From IMG/VR virus record IMGVR_UViG_3300050821_002122, positions 1 to 64,000 of that record: DNA of 64,000 nucleotides. The stretch is one strand, 5' to 3'. Under the pieces are notes generated by a model. It saw nothing but the letters and a program-made list of their open reading frames with translations. It ran no database searches and was not told where the DNA came from. Positions 15,129-23,379 of the stretch are shown here, piece by piece. Source of the DNA: a virus. Numbering within the stretch: the first letter of the stretch is position 1; each line of letters starts with the position of its first letter. The position numbers and the translations under genes are program-made.

Positions 15129-15451
15129 AGAGATTTGCCTCAGTGAGGACTTCCAGCAAGAGTGGTGTTGCACGTATCAAACGGGATGGTTATGCCACTA
15201 CTAGCGGTATGACCAAGAAGAACAGTTGGTGGGATATACGCAAAGAGGTGTATGCACGCGATGGAGGTATGTGCGTATTTTGCCGACGCGTTGGTAGGCT
15301 AGTAAAGGCTACCGACGTTCATCACATAGTGCCGCTGTCGCGCGGTGGTACAACCACCAAATCCAATCTGGTATCGGTATGTGATTGCTGCCATGAAAAG
15401 CGCCACCCAGGTAACAAACATTTGAGTACCTATCACAGGAGTAAGAAATGA
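15119..15451 (+). CDS. HNH endonuclease, 110 aa
   Basis: A compact HNH nuclease: C-V-F-C (C52, C55), D-V-H-H-I-V-P-L (H68, H69), S-R-G-G-T, N83, then C-x-x-C-H and R-H (C88-C91, H92, H96). Cys pairs bind a structural zinc and the H-N-H residues bind the catalytic metal. The first 35 residues are basic. It overlaps the end of the SprT-like gene by 10 bases and the start of the next gene by four. It could be a small homing-type endonuclease or a packaging or DNA-processing nuclease; tight overlaps on both sides argue against recent insertion. Confidence 0.85.
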   Translation: MVVKRFASVRTSSKSGVARIKRDGYATTSGMTKKNSWWDIRKEVYARDGGMCVFCRRVGRLVKATDVHHIVPLSRGGTTTKSNLVSVCDCCHEKRHPGNKHLSTYHRSKK

Positions 15452-15879
15452 ACAAACTAGAAGCCCTTATCAAGCTGTTCCTTATCATCAACCCAGAACC
15501 AGCTGACGCTCAGGTGCATGCTTTGGCATCGGCAATCGCTGTGGACAAAGAGACTCTGGAAAGTTTGGTTTATTCGATGTTAGGGGAGGTTGTGAACGAA
15601 GAGGAGACCCTGCTCGATGCTGATGAAGTATCGATAAGTGGTTCGGTAGTGTGTGCCGCCGATGAGGATGTGCTTTATGACCCGAACATCGATGAGGATA
15701 ACATCCCCCTCGAAGACGTAGCATTGACTGATGGTGATCCTACCGACGACGATCTGGGTATGCAGCAAGAGACCAGTGACGACGGCCCTGACGTGCATGA
15801 CGTCGGTGTGGGTGTAACTACGCCAGACAGCCAAGACGTGCTGTCCGACGACGGCGTACCATCATTCCGAGGTGCGTGA
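15448..15879 (+). CDS. Acidic protein, 143 aa
   Basis: After a short hydrophobic-helical N-terminus (MNKLEALIKLFLII) and a helix (ALASAIAVDKETLESLVYSM), residues ~50-140 are strongly acidic and low in complexity (D/E-rich, with V-D-D and T-D-D-D-L type runs). No known domain. The start M-N-K-L-E-A-L-I-K-L loosely resembles the tag but is not a convincing match. Acidic disordered proteins in head regions can be core or chaperone components. It overlaps both neighbours by a few bases. Confidence 0.6.
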   Translation: MNKLEALIKLFLIINPEPADAQVHALASAIAVDKETLESLVYSMLGEVVNEEETLLDADEVSISGSVVCAADEDVLYDPNIDEDNIPLEDVALTDGDPTDDDLGMQQETSDDGPDVHDVGVGVTTPDSQDVLSDDGVPSFRGA

Positions 15880-16580
15880 TGGCTGCGCCATTTTTGGCCC
15901 ACCTCGGTATCAGCGACATCGATCAGGCACGTAGCCCTACAGCAGATGCTTTCCCGCATGCGTTCAACATCAATTGCAAACCGCAATGGGATCAGGCAGT
16001 AGGGCGTGTGGAACCTAGCGATGACCCCAAGGTTGACTGGGGCCTAGCTATCAGGAACTACGTTGAGCTATGTACCTCCACCGATCGGTATCCTTTCTCG
16101 AACATGAAGCAGTCGAGCAATGACCAAATCGTTGAGCACCTCAAGAATGCACGCAGGGCCGTGGTCAAATTCCTGAACAACTCCAAGTTCCTTAACCACG
16201 TGCAGATCAGAACCACTGCGCGTAAGGTAAAGATGAACAACATGGGGTTCTCGCTCGATGTGTTTGGTCAAGTCTATATCAAGGACCCCACATTCGTTAG
16301 GTGGCTCTTGGAAATGCCGTATCCTGGTTTCCGCATCAAGCATGAAGGCAGGTACATCAAACATATAGGTAATGATGTGACGATGGTGGTCTATAACGAA
16401 GGTGCCAACGGAACGCAACGGTGGCACATCGGCTACGAGATAAACTGCCGTCTGTTCCCTGATCTCCCAGGTCGTAATTTGCCGTCTAAGGCTGAGTTGG
16501 AGAAATTCATATTGGAAGTCTTGTTCATGCCAGTGCTGCGCTCCTCTCGGCCATACGGATATCACCGGAGGCTCTTATGA
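15879..16580 (+). CDS. Hypothetical protein, 233 aa
   Basis: The ATG at 15879 shares its A with the preceding TGA; the GTG three bases earlier is less likely. The 233-residue protein has a helical middle with basic surface (EHLKNARRAVVKFLNNSKFL; RTTARKVKMNN) and a beta-rich second half (YIKDPTFVRWLLEMPY; RWHIGYEINCRLF). No family is recognised and no tag is present. It overlaps the following small tagged gene (ATGA at 16577-16580), so it is translated with it. Confidence 0.6.
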   Translation: MAAPFLAHLGISDIDQARSPTADAFPHAFNINCKPQWDQAVGRVEPSDDPKVDWGLAIRNYVELCTSTDRYPFSNMKQSSNDQIVEHLKNARRAVVKFLNNSKFLNHVQIRTTARKVKMNNMGFSLDVFGQVYIKDPTFVRWLLEMPYPGFRIKHEGRYIKHIGNDVTMVVYNEGANGTQRWHIGYEINCRLFPDLPGRNLPSKAELEKFILEVLFMPVLRSSRPYGYHRRLL

Positions 16581-16747
16581 AAATCACTGCAAGCAAACGG
16601 TTGCAAGCAGCTAAAGAAAGAGACCAGAAAGATGCTGACCGCTACCGAGCAATACGAAAACGTGTTCTGGAAACTGGTACCTTAACGCTGAAGTCACCAG
16701 GTACACCAGAAGCATTCGATAAGGCTATCGACAAAGTTCTCCTGTAG
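16577..16747 (+). CDS. MKITAS-tagged small protein, 56 aa
   Basis: A 56-residue gene starting MKITASKRLQA, a variant tag with T-A-S in place of E-A-A. The rest is basic and helical (KERDQKDADRYRAIRKRVLE) followed by T-L-T-L-K-S-P-G-T-P and a last short helix. It is the final gene of the tagged run: its stop is followed within nine bases by a strong hairpin. The variant T-A-S-K-(K)-R also occurs inside the scaffold-type protein at 23380 (T-A-S-K-K-R-V-K-A). Function unknown. Confidence 0.65.
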   Translation: MKITASKRLQAAKERDQKDADRYRAIRKRVLETGTLTLKSPGTPEAFDKAIDKVLL

Positions 16748-16755
16748 TAAATAAG

Positions 16756-16790
16756 AGAGCCGACTACTCAATGCGAGTAGTCGGCTCTTG
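16756..16790 (+). terminator. Hairpin ending the tagged gene cluster
   Basis: A perfect 13-base stem (AGAGCCGACTACT with AGTAGTCGGCTCT) with a seven-base loop follows the stop at 16747. The T tract after it is poor (TGTAGCTT), so termination may be partial. AGTAAATAAG lies directly upstream (16746-16755). Confidence 0.7.
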
Positions 16791-16801
16791 TAGCTTAGGT
16801 T

Positions 16802-16812
16802 CCAATTTAATG
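16802..16812 (+). promoter_or_regulatory. Late-type motif CCAATTTAATG
   Basis: The variant CAATTTAATG, also present at 21501 and on the minus strand at 42305, lies between the hairpin at 16756-16790 and the helicase start at 16862, about 50 bases before the ATG. It is a candidate promoter for the helicase transcription unit. Confidence 0.4.
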
Positions 16813-16861
16813 CGAGAACACCTCAACTAAATTGTAGTCCAACTCCAGTGTAAGGTACATC

Positions 16862-19800
16862 ATGTTAAGATCAACTACGAATCTGGTGGTACCAGAGGAC
16901 CTCCAACTCCCACGGAACGAGCTGAAACGTGGTTTCTTGGCCGTCTACAATAAGGCGTATCCTGGCTTGGAACCAGTGTTCATGAACCGCCTATGGCTCA
17001 GCTTGTTCCTACCAGAGATCGTTCAAGACCCTTCCTACGGTAAGAACCGTAAAGGTATTCGGCAATGGGCCGAATACATGCAGAAACATGCGCACGCCGG
17101 TCACCTCAGCCTCAAGAAGGTGAACGATAACGCTGATCCTCACTTTGTGGCGTCAATACCTTTGTTCTCGTTCGCGCGTAACGATGCGCAGGTAATGGCC
17201 AATAAGTTTTCGTATTGGTTCACTGACGGTAAGAACTTCGACTCGAATTCCGACTCGGTGAACAGCCTCATTGACGTGCTTAAAGACACCAGTGCGCCTG
17301 CCGAAGAGTTGGTGTCGAAGGTCGTACCAGGTGCACAGGCTATCCCGAAGATCATTGGTATCGATGCGAAGATGCATGCGGAACTCACCGAGACTCTGCT
17401 GGCAGTCAGGCTGGTGTATGTTGGTCTGCTCGCCGTCGTCATGATCGATTTCAAGATCAGCAAAGCTATTGCTCAGCAGTTGACTACCACTGAATGGGTG
17501 ATGATCCGTAATACCGATCTGTACCCTCTGTTGTTGCAATGGGTTGCAGGACAATTTGGTTTTACGGTCGATACGCCGCTGGCTGCGTTCCCGCTGTCGA
17601 AGATCGCCAAGACGCTGCCTCGCGTGCAGGAAGGTCAGGCGCGTGTGAACAAAGATGGGTTGGCCATCGATCCGCAGGGTATGCCTCTGTGGTTGCCTGA
17701 GAAGCTGGATAACACCTCTCGTTATGAGGATTTGTTCACGCAGGCTGGTGACAACGGTGACGGTACGTTCAGTCTTCTGAAGATTGCCGACCACGCAAAG
17801 CTGGCTGACCTGAACCAGCCACCAAAGAATAAACTGCCAGCAAACATACCCGTGCTGATCGATTGGGTGAACTTCAAGTATTCCTATACTCAATCGAACG
17901 GTATCCTGAAGGTACAGAATCTGTCGCGCTTCAAGGCCGCTGAACCGTCGCACATCCACAACCTGTTGTTGCGCCTGCGGATTAGCGACAAGCAACTTGG
18001 CGCCATAGCCAACATAGCGGCATCGGTTGGCGTATCGTCGGAGATAAAGATCAAGTCTGCCGAATTGGAGGCAATCGACAAGATCGATAGTATCATCGCC
18101 AATAAGATCAACCGTCCTCTGGAATTGGAAGAGTACTGGGGCTGGGCTACGCAGTTCTTTACCCAGCATATCAAAGATGATGTGGTCCTTAACGATATTG
18201 CAGTCGACGGTGAAGAGATTTTCCGTCCGGTTGCTCGTTTCCTTAACCAAGCACGTGCCTCCATCTTGACCAATTTGGATGCAGTGAACCTGAAATACTC
18301 GGTGGCAGGTGTGTCCGCCAACCTAGGTTTGTTGACGCTTATCAAGTATGCCGGTGACGCCGATGTTCACCTTGCGGCGGCTGCGGCTAACGCTGCGGCA
18401 ACCAATCAAGGCGTCGATCCGAAATGGGAACCGCCTTCGGTACCGATGATTAGCGACCGATTCGGTTTGCTACCGCACCAGAAGAAGGTGCGCAACCTGC
18501 TGAAAGATTCGCCGGACTTTGCCATCTTACCAGTACAGGCAGGTGGTGGTAAAACTCCGCTGGCCATCTTGGATGTCTGCTACGAGATTAAGGCCAACCG
18601 CAGTCAGCCTTACCTGATCTTGTGCCCTTCGCACTTGGTTCCCCAATACGTCAAAGAACTGGTGTTCTTCACCGCTGGTAAGATCAACGTCGTGCCTATC
18701 AATACCTATGTCACCGATCGTAATGGCTTCGAGCGGCTTACCAAGATGCTGGAAGGTGCACCTCGCAATACCGTTGTCGTCGCCGACTACGATGTGCTGC
18801 GGCAAAAACAGCGTCAGGTGTGCTACGGTACGACGTCGGTCACCGTCTATCCGATCATCGAATTCCTGCGTCAGTTCGACTTCAAGTATGCTCTGTTGGA
18901 CGAATCGCATTTCGTCAAAAACGATTCGCAACGGACTCGCGCATGTATGGCTCTGATCGCGGACATACCGAAGAAGCGTCTCGCCTCTGGTACGATGGCA
19001 CACGACTCTCCATCCGATTTGGCGATTCAGATTTCGATGCTGGACCCAACGCTGTTCGGTTCGCGTAGCGATTTCAATAACCGCTATGGTTCTACCGTTA
19101 AAGGTGATCGTGTCATCGAGTGGAAACCTGGTGCGCAGCATGCTATCAACGCTGCCATCAAAACCCGAGTCGTCATTGCTAAGGCGATGCGTAAAGAGTG
19201 GGCGGCTCTGTTGCCTCAGGCGGAGGAGAACTTCCTTGGTGTGGAACTCACACCAGCACAGCAGCAAGTCTACCAGGCTATCTTGACTGAAGCCTTGGAT
19301 AAGATGCGTGAGGACGCGAAGAACAACAAGACGTTGCAAAAGTTCTTTAAGTCTGGTGCACAGCAGGTGAAGGAGGATGTAGCTGAAGGTGAAGAGGCAG
19401 ACGAGGAAGAAGACGCAGCCGATGAGGATGCTGGTGCTGACCTAGAGGCTTTGTTGGGTTTCTATCTTGCGCGTCTTGAACAGTATATCACTGCGCCGGC
19501 ACGCGATCCTTTGGGTGACAAAGTACTGAAGGGCGATGATCGTCGTTCTCCTAAGGTGAACATGATTATCGAGCGTTGCAAGCTACACCTTGACCAGAAC
19601 CTCGAAGGTAAGATTCTGATCTTCACCAATTATACGGAATCCGCTGAGGAGATTTTCGAGGCGTTCCCGGATAACATGAAAGCCCAGGCATTGCTGTATC
19701 GTGCTGCGGAAAAGGTCGAAGCCGGTAACAAATTCGAGAACGATGATAACTGCCGTATCATGGTTGGTGTCGAGAACTCGATGAATACTGGTTTGAACTT

Positions 19801-21448
19801 CCAGTACGTCAGCCGCTTGATTCGTGTGGAAACCGTTTGGAACCCAGGCACTTTGGAGCAAGGTAACTCCCGTGTTAACCGTCCTGAACTGAAAAAGGCC
19901 GACCGTCGTGACCGTATCTATTACGACTGGATTATGGCCAATAAGACCCTGGATATTACCAAGATCAGCCGTCTGATCTCCAAGGTTATTGCAGTTGCCA
20001 AGTTTGAGAACACCGAGAATGCGGCATACGAAGAGGTGCCAAACGTCAAGGTCATTGCGATGAACACGGATTCGATCCAGTTGATGAATGATTGGAACGA
20101 GAATCTGGTTGAATATGCTGACGCCTACAAGACCTACAACACGATCAAAATCGAGGACTATCGTGAGTACCGTGAGAAGCATGGTGAACTGAAGCTGGAG
20201 GCGCTGACCATGGCCCCTACGCCGAAAGATGCCAAGCTGATGGCGGAGGTTCCTTACGTACCTGGTTTAGATATCTACCAAGCCTCACAATTGGGTCTGG
20301 TTCGCGTTGATGAATTCCTCCGTTTGGACTCTTTGGCGGGTGCTACTGAATCGGAAGAAGAAACTGAAGATTCGGAAGATGAATCCCAAATGACCGAAAA
20401 GCAAAAGGCGAAACGGCTGGCTGCTCAATCGTTGGTTGGTCAGGCGATTCACACGGAGTTTGGTGACGGTATCATCAAGTCTGTCATGATGGGTGAGAAG
20501 CGCGTCAACGTAGCACTGAACAATGGTTACCTTGTTCGCGTTGCGATGGCATCGTCGTACATCATTACCAAGAAAACAACCTCTGGTAAAGAAATACGTC
20601 AACAGCTTTTGGAGCAAGTGGGTGTCTTCCGCGACGAGAAAGGCAAGGTGACTAAGAAGGAAGAACCAATGCCTACTGTCAAGCCTACCGATATCATGAG
20701 TCCTAAATTCCGCCGCAACAAAGCAGCAGAGCGGCAACAGGAACGCGAGAAAGATAAGCCCACCAAGGTAGTCAAAGAGGTCAAAGAAGGTCCAGTCCTC
20801 AATGTCGAATTGGTGATGAACGTCAGCAATGGCTTCCTGGGTATTACCTATTTCGTGGAAGACGACAATGCAAAGGCAGCATTGCAGGCTTTGGGCTTCC
20901 GTCCGGTACCGCAGTTCGCGCTAGCAAAGGTGAAGAATGCTCGACAACTGATTAGTCAGTTTAAAGCATGGGAAGCGAAGGGCTTCACTCTTGACGAGCA
21001 GATTCGTAAGATGCGAGCAGCCGCCGCGTTTGAAGACCTGGCTGTTATTCTCAAGAGCGGTAATCTGGAACATGCGCGCGTGGGCTTCAACTTCGCTACC
21101 AAGAACCAGCTTACCAACTTCTTCCGCTTGGAAAGCAAACCCTCTGCCTCCAAGAACGAGATCAAGCCGTATCCAATGATCGAGGATGGTAGCGCTTATA
21201 TCGTTATGCACACGCGCGGTCAACCAGCCAACCTTCGCGCAATGAAAGTGAAGGTTCCCGGTGTCACTTGGCAGCATGGTGCAGACTCGATGGTTTTCTA
21301 CGGTCTTGACCTGGCGCATACTGGCCAAAAGATTAAAGAGATTCAGGCAGCTGGCATACAGATCGCTAACGTCAAGGACCTGGCAGCACACTTCAAGCTC
21401 CTGAAGAAGATCAAGATCAGGAATGCTGAGGATAAGACTTCGATTTAA
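16862..21448 (+). CDS. Large SNF2-family helicase/ATPase, 1528 aa
   Basis: The N-terminal ~540 residues match no family I know. The helicase core follows: L-P-H-Q-K-K-V (Q-like), A-G-G-G-K-T (motif I, about 558-563), D-E-S-H (motif II, about 679), A-S-G-T-M (motif III), an acidic insert (about 840-870), F-T-N-Y-T-E-S-A-E (motif IV) and G-L-N-F-Q-Y...N-R-V-N-R-P (motifs V and VI, about 978-1012). This order fits SNF2-type double-stranded DNA translocases. A further ~430 residues with Lys/Glu-rich linkers follow. It lies among late virion genes with its own hairpins and motif, not with the replication genes, so a virion-associated, possibly injected ATPase (DarB-like in concept) is plausible but unproven. 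Confidence 0.85.
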   Translation: MLRSTTNLVVPEDLQLPRNELKRGFLAVYNKAYPGLEPVFMNRLWLSLFLPEIVQDPSYGKNRKGIRQWAEYMQKHAHAGHLSLKKVNDNADPHFVASIPLFSFARNDAQVMANKFSYWFTDGKNFDSNSDSVNSLIDVLKDTSAPAEELVSKVVPGAQAIPKIIGIDAKMHAELTETLLAVRLVYVGLLAVVMIDFKISKAIAQQLTTTEWVMIRNTDLYPLLLQWVAGQFGFTVDTPLAAFPLSKIAKTLPRVQEGQARVNKDGLAIDPQGMPLWLPEKLDNTSRYEDLFTQAGDNGDGTFSLLKIADHAKLADLNQPPKNKLPANIPVLIDWVNFKYSYTQSNGILKVQNLSRFKAAEPSHIHNLLLRLRISDKQLGAIANIAASVGVSSEIKIKSAELEAIDKIDSIIANKINRPLELEEYWGWATQFFTQHIKDDVVLNDIAVDGEEIFRPVARFLNQARASILTNLDAVNLKYSVAGVSANLGLLTLIKYAGDADVHLAAAAANAAATNQGVDPKWEPPSVPMISDRFGLLPHQKKVRNLLKDSPDFAILPVQAGGGKTPLAILDVCYEIKANRSQPYLILCPSHLVPQYVKELVFFTAGKINVVPINTYVTDRNGFERLTKMLEGAPRNTVVVADYDVLRQKQRQVCYGTTSVTVYPIIEFLRQFDFKYALLDESHFVKNDSQRTRACMALIADIPKKRLASGTMAHDSPSDLAIQISMLDPTLFGSRSDFNNRYGSTVKGDRVIEWKPGAQHAINAAIKTRVVIAKAMRKEWAALLPQAEENFLGVELTPAQQQVYQAILTEALDKMREDAKNNKTLQKFFKSGAQQVKEDVAEGEEADEEEDAADEDAGADLEALLGFYLARLEQYITAPARDPLGDKVLKGDDRRSPKVNMIIERCKLHLDQNLEGKILIFTNYTESAEEIFEAFPDNMKAQALLYRAAEKVEAGNKFENDDNCRIMVGVENSMNTGLNFQYVSRLIRVETVWNPGTLEQGNSRVNRPELKKADRRDRIYYDWIMANKTLDITKISRLISKVIAVAKFENTENAAYEEVPNVKVIAMNTDSIQLMNDWNENLVEYADAYKTYNTIKIEDYREYREKHGELKLEALTMAPTPKDAKLMAEVPYVPGLDIYQASQLGLVRVDEFLRLDSLAGATESEEETEDSEDESQMTEKQKAKRLAAQSLVGQAIHTEFGDGIIKSVMMGEKRVNVALNNGYLVRVAMASSYIITKKTTSGKEIRQQLLEQVGVFRDEKGKVTKKEEPMPTVKPTDIMSPKFRRNKAAERQQEREKDKPTKVVKEVKEGPVLNVELVMNVSNGFLGITYFVEDDNAKAALQALGFRPVPQFALAKVKNARQLISQFKAWEAKGFTLDEQIRKMRAAAAFEDLAVILKSGNLEHARVGFNFATKNQLTNFFRLESKPSASKNEIKPYPMIEDGSAYIVMHTRGQPANLRAMKVKVPGVTWQHGADSMVFYGLDLAHTGQKIKEIQAAGIQIANVKDLAAHFKLLKKIKIRNAEDKTSI

Positions 21449-21451
21449 ACC

Positions 21452-21485
21452 AAAGCGATGGGCTTTTGGCCCATCGCTTTTTTAC
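21452..21485 (+). terminator. Intrinsic terminator after the SNF2-type gene
   Basis: AAAGCGATGGGC and GCCCATCGCTTT form a 12-base stem with a TTTTG-type loop, followed by T residues. It lies four bases after the helicase stop. Confidence 0.9.
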
Positions 21486-21499
21486 GGTTCTCGAGGTCT

Positions 21500-21510
21500 A
21501 CAATTTAATG
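21500..21510 (+). promoter_or_regulatory. Late-type motif ACAATTTAATG
   Basis: It lies 24 bases upstream of the ATG at 21534 and 15 bases after a strong terminator, just where a new promoter for the head gene block would be expected. Same core as at 16802 and 42305 (minus strand). Confidence 0.45.
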
Positions 21511-21533
21511 TTTTCGTCGAAAGGAACCTCAAA

Positions 21534-21992
21534 ATGAACTACTCGCTCATCAAAAAAGCAATGGCTTCTGTGGGTCACGTCGTCACCAAAGGTGAAGCCT
21601 GGGCTGCTTCCGATGCCGCTGCATTCCGTGACTTCGCTCACTTCACGCTGGGTATCCCGCATGATGCCGCCCATGGCATCTTGATGTTCCATGCTCATTT
21701 TGAAGATGCGTGGACCAAGATCAAGAGCCTGGCCGGTCACCCTACCGCTGCAACGCCCGTCGAAGTTCCTGCACCAGTTGCAGTTGAACCAGCACCTGCT
21801 GCTCCGGTTACCACTCCGGTTGCTTCGGTTACCACTTCGGTTGCTGAGGCTGCTCCTGCGACGCCTGCACCAGTCGAATCGGCTGCGCCAGCTACCGAAA
21901 CTGCTGCTGATGAAACTGCTGCACCAGCAAAAGAAACTGAGACTCCGCCTGTCGCCGTTCAGACCATGAACGTTTCTGGCACTGAGGCTTAA
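21534..21992 (+). CDS. Head-region protein with Ala/Pro/Thr-rich tail, 152 aa
   Basis: The 152-residue protein opens with a possible amphipathic helix (MNYSLIKKAMASVG) and a folded N-terminal ~70 residues (AAFRDFAHFTLGIPHDAAHG). It ends in ~75 residues of low-complexity A/P/V/T/E repeats (V-E-P-A-P-A-A-P, then T-P-V-A-S-V-T-T). It has a strong ribosome-binding site (GAAAGGAAC). It is the first gene after a terminator and late motif in the head block. Family not recognised; a surface-exposed or flexible head component would fit. A longer reading from 21423 runs through the terminator and is rejected. Confidence 0.65.
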   Translation: MNYSLIKKAMASVGHVVTKGEAWAASDAAAFRDFAHFTLGIPHDAAHGILMFHAHFEDAWTKIKSLAGHPTAATPVEVPAPVAVEPAPAAPVTTPVASVTTSVAEAAPATPAPVESAAPATETAADETAAPAKETETPPVAVQTMNVSGTEA

Positions 21993-21994
21993 TC

Positions 21995-22384
21995 ATGGTA
22001 GCCCGGTCCTTAGGTAACCACGCGCCTGGTTTCAAAGGTAGGCAGATGAGCGGCATCGGAACGGCGGCTAAGCCTATGGGACTGGGCTGGGATTCGTTCG
22101 TTGCCACCGACTCAGGCGATCAGCTGGTGATCCAGCTTTCGTCTATCGTGATAGGTGACATTAACTTCGGTGTCTTCTTTCAGGCATCGTCGGCGATTAC
22201 CGTCGAGTTCACGCTGAGCAATGTGGCCACTGCGACTGATCCCGATCCTGCTGCGAATGCGGCAACGATATGGGGTAACTCACTGTCGGTTCCCGCTGGT
22301 CAGATCACTCAGGCACCCGTACTGTTCACTGCCTGCCGTATCACATTCACTGGTCCTTGCGAGGGCTACATAGGAGTCCGATAA
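21995..22384 (+). CDS. Probable head or virion protein, 129 aa
   Basis: A small beta-rich protein of 129 residues (QLVIQLSSIVIGDINFGVFF; ITVEFTLSNVAT) with no catalytic motif. It starts two bases after the previous stop and its own stop overlaps the prohead protease start. Position immediately upstream of the protease suggests a capsid, neck or decoration component. I do not recognise the family. Confidence 0.6.
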   Translation: MVARSLGNHAPGFKGRQMSGIGTAAKPMGLGWDSFVATDSGDQLVIQLSSIVIGDINFGVFFQASSAITVEFTLSNVATATDPDPAANAATIWGNSLSVPAGQITQAPVLFTACRITFTGPCEGYIGVR

Positions 22385-23139
22385 TGTTTGAACTCCATAC
22401 TGAGCGTGATATACGCCACTTCTCGGAGCAGAAACCGAATGTCATCTCGGCTGCAGTTCAGTCGGAACAGGTAACCGATGCAAACGAAACACCGCAGTTG
22501 CTCAGCGGTCTCGACTGCGTAACCTGGTTACCTTACGCCGCCAAGTTGTACCACATCAGCCCTCGAATAGAGGACTACATTCTGGTGGTCACTCCTATCT
22601 GCCCATCGGATATCCCGAATCGAAACGGTATCGGGTTCCCTTTGAATGAGCTGACAAGATTCCAAGAACCTCCTGTCGCCCGGATGGCATACAAGACTTG
22701 GAGTGGTTGCCCCGTTCACTACGAACACGCGAATGAGGACCACACCAAAGCTTATGGCGTCATTCTGGATACCTCACTGCATAAGGTGTCTGGTTACGGT
22801 CAAGGCAAGCTGTGGAAGGTCATGGGTCTGCTGGCAATAGATCGGCTGAAGTACCCAAAGATGGCAGAGCGTATCCTGCACAATGAGGTAAACACTTACT
22901 CGATGGGCGCTTTAGTTGATTCGTTCTCGTGTTCGCATTGTGGTGAGCCGATGTCGGAGAAGTCCTACTGCCAGCATCTGAACCCGCGCAACGAAATCGA
23001 TTGGCAGGCACTGCCGAACTACCGAGGTCCAACATCGCTGGCATTCCGTAACAGCCATGGTATCCAAGGTATCGAAACTAGTATCGTCGAATCACCAGCG
23101 TGGTCGACGGCACTAAGCGACCACATCCTAACTCGATAG
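22384..23139 (+). CDS. Prohead maturation protease
   Basis: The 251-residue protein has the hallmarks I know from T4 gp21-like and related head-maturation serine proteases. A histidine region C-P-V-H-Y-E-H-A-N-E-D (H112/H115) precedes G-V-I-L-D-T. Then comes a conserved E-V-N-T-Y-S-M-G-A-L-V segment with the candidate nucleophile Ser173, followed by C-S-H-C-G. These enzymes cut scaffold and head proteins, often after Glu. It stands immediately upstream of a tagged core-like protein and the scaffold, the standard order. Its specificity is the key unknown for the tagged proteins. Start at 22384 overlaps the previous stop by one base; the track from 22357 is longer but overlaps. Confidence 0.8.
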   Translation: MFELHTERDIRHFSEQKPNVISAAVQSEQVTDANETPQLLSGLDCVTWLPYAAKLYHISPRIEDYILVVTPICPSDIPNRNGIGFPLNELTRFQEPPVARMAYKTWSGCPVHYEHANEDHTKAYGVILDTSLHKVSGYGQGKLWKVMGLLAIDRLKYPKMAERILHNEVNTYSMGALVDSFSCSHCGEPMSEKSYCQHLNPRNEIDWQALPNYRGPTSLAFRNSHGIQGIETSIVESPAWSTALSDHILTR

Positions 23140-23146
23140 GAAGATC

Positions 23147-23347
23147 ATGAAAATCGAAGCCGCCACTCGCCTGAAGGCATTTGAAGATGCCGATAAGGAA
23201 CGCATCGCAGACCTCCAACGTGACATCATGAACCTTGAGGAAGACGTCAAGGACATGGAAGAGAACGATGAGGACGCAACACAGGAAAGAAAGCAGTTGG
23301 AAGACCGTCGGGAAGAGCTACGAAAACTCAAAGAAAGCAAACAGTAA
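23147..23347 (+). CDS. MKIEAA-tagged acidic coiled-coil core protein, 66 aa
   Basis: Starts MKIEAATRLKA, seven bases after the protease stop, with AGGAAG as ribosome-binding site. All the rest is charged heptad-like helix (ERIADLQRDIMNLEEDV; ERKQLEDRREELRKLKE). Small, acidic, helical proteins next to the prohead protease are typical prohead core components that are cut up and expelled. This gene links the tag physically to the head-assembly module and is the best reason to think the tag is a head-targeting or protease signal. Confidence 0.75.
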   Translation: MKIEAATRLKAFEDADKERIADLQRDIMNLEEDVKDMEENDEDATQERKQLEDRREELRKLKESKQ

Positions 23348-23379
23348 TTTAACATCTGTCACTAACAAAGGAGGGCAAC

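Noticed and set aside
15448-15483. MNKLEALIKL at the start of the acidic protein as another tag
   Set aside because: It shares only scattered residues with M-K-I-E-A-A-x-R-L and lacks the Arg, so I do not count it.
17153-18250. Long minus-strand open frame (365 aa) inside the SNF2-type gene
   Set aside because: It is antisense to a gene with clear helicase motifs, has no ribosome-binding site, and its composition (rich in Arg, His, Gln) is typical of a shadow frame.
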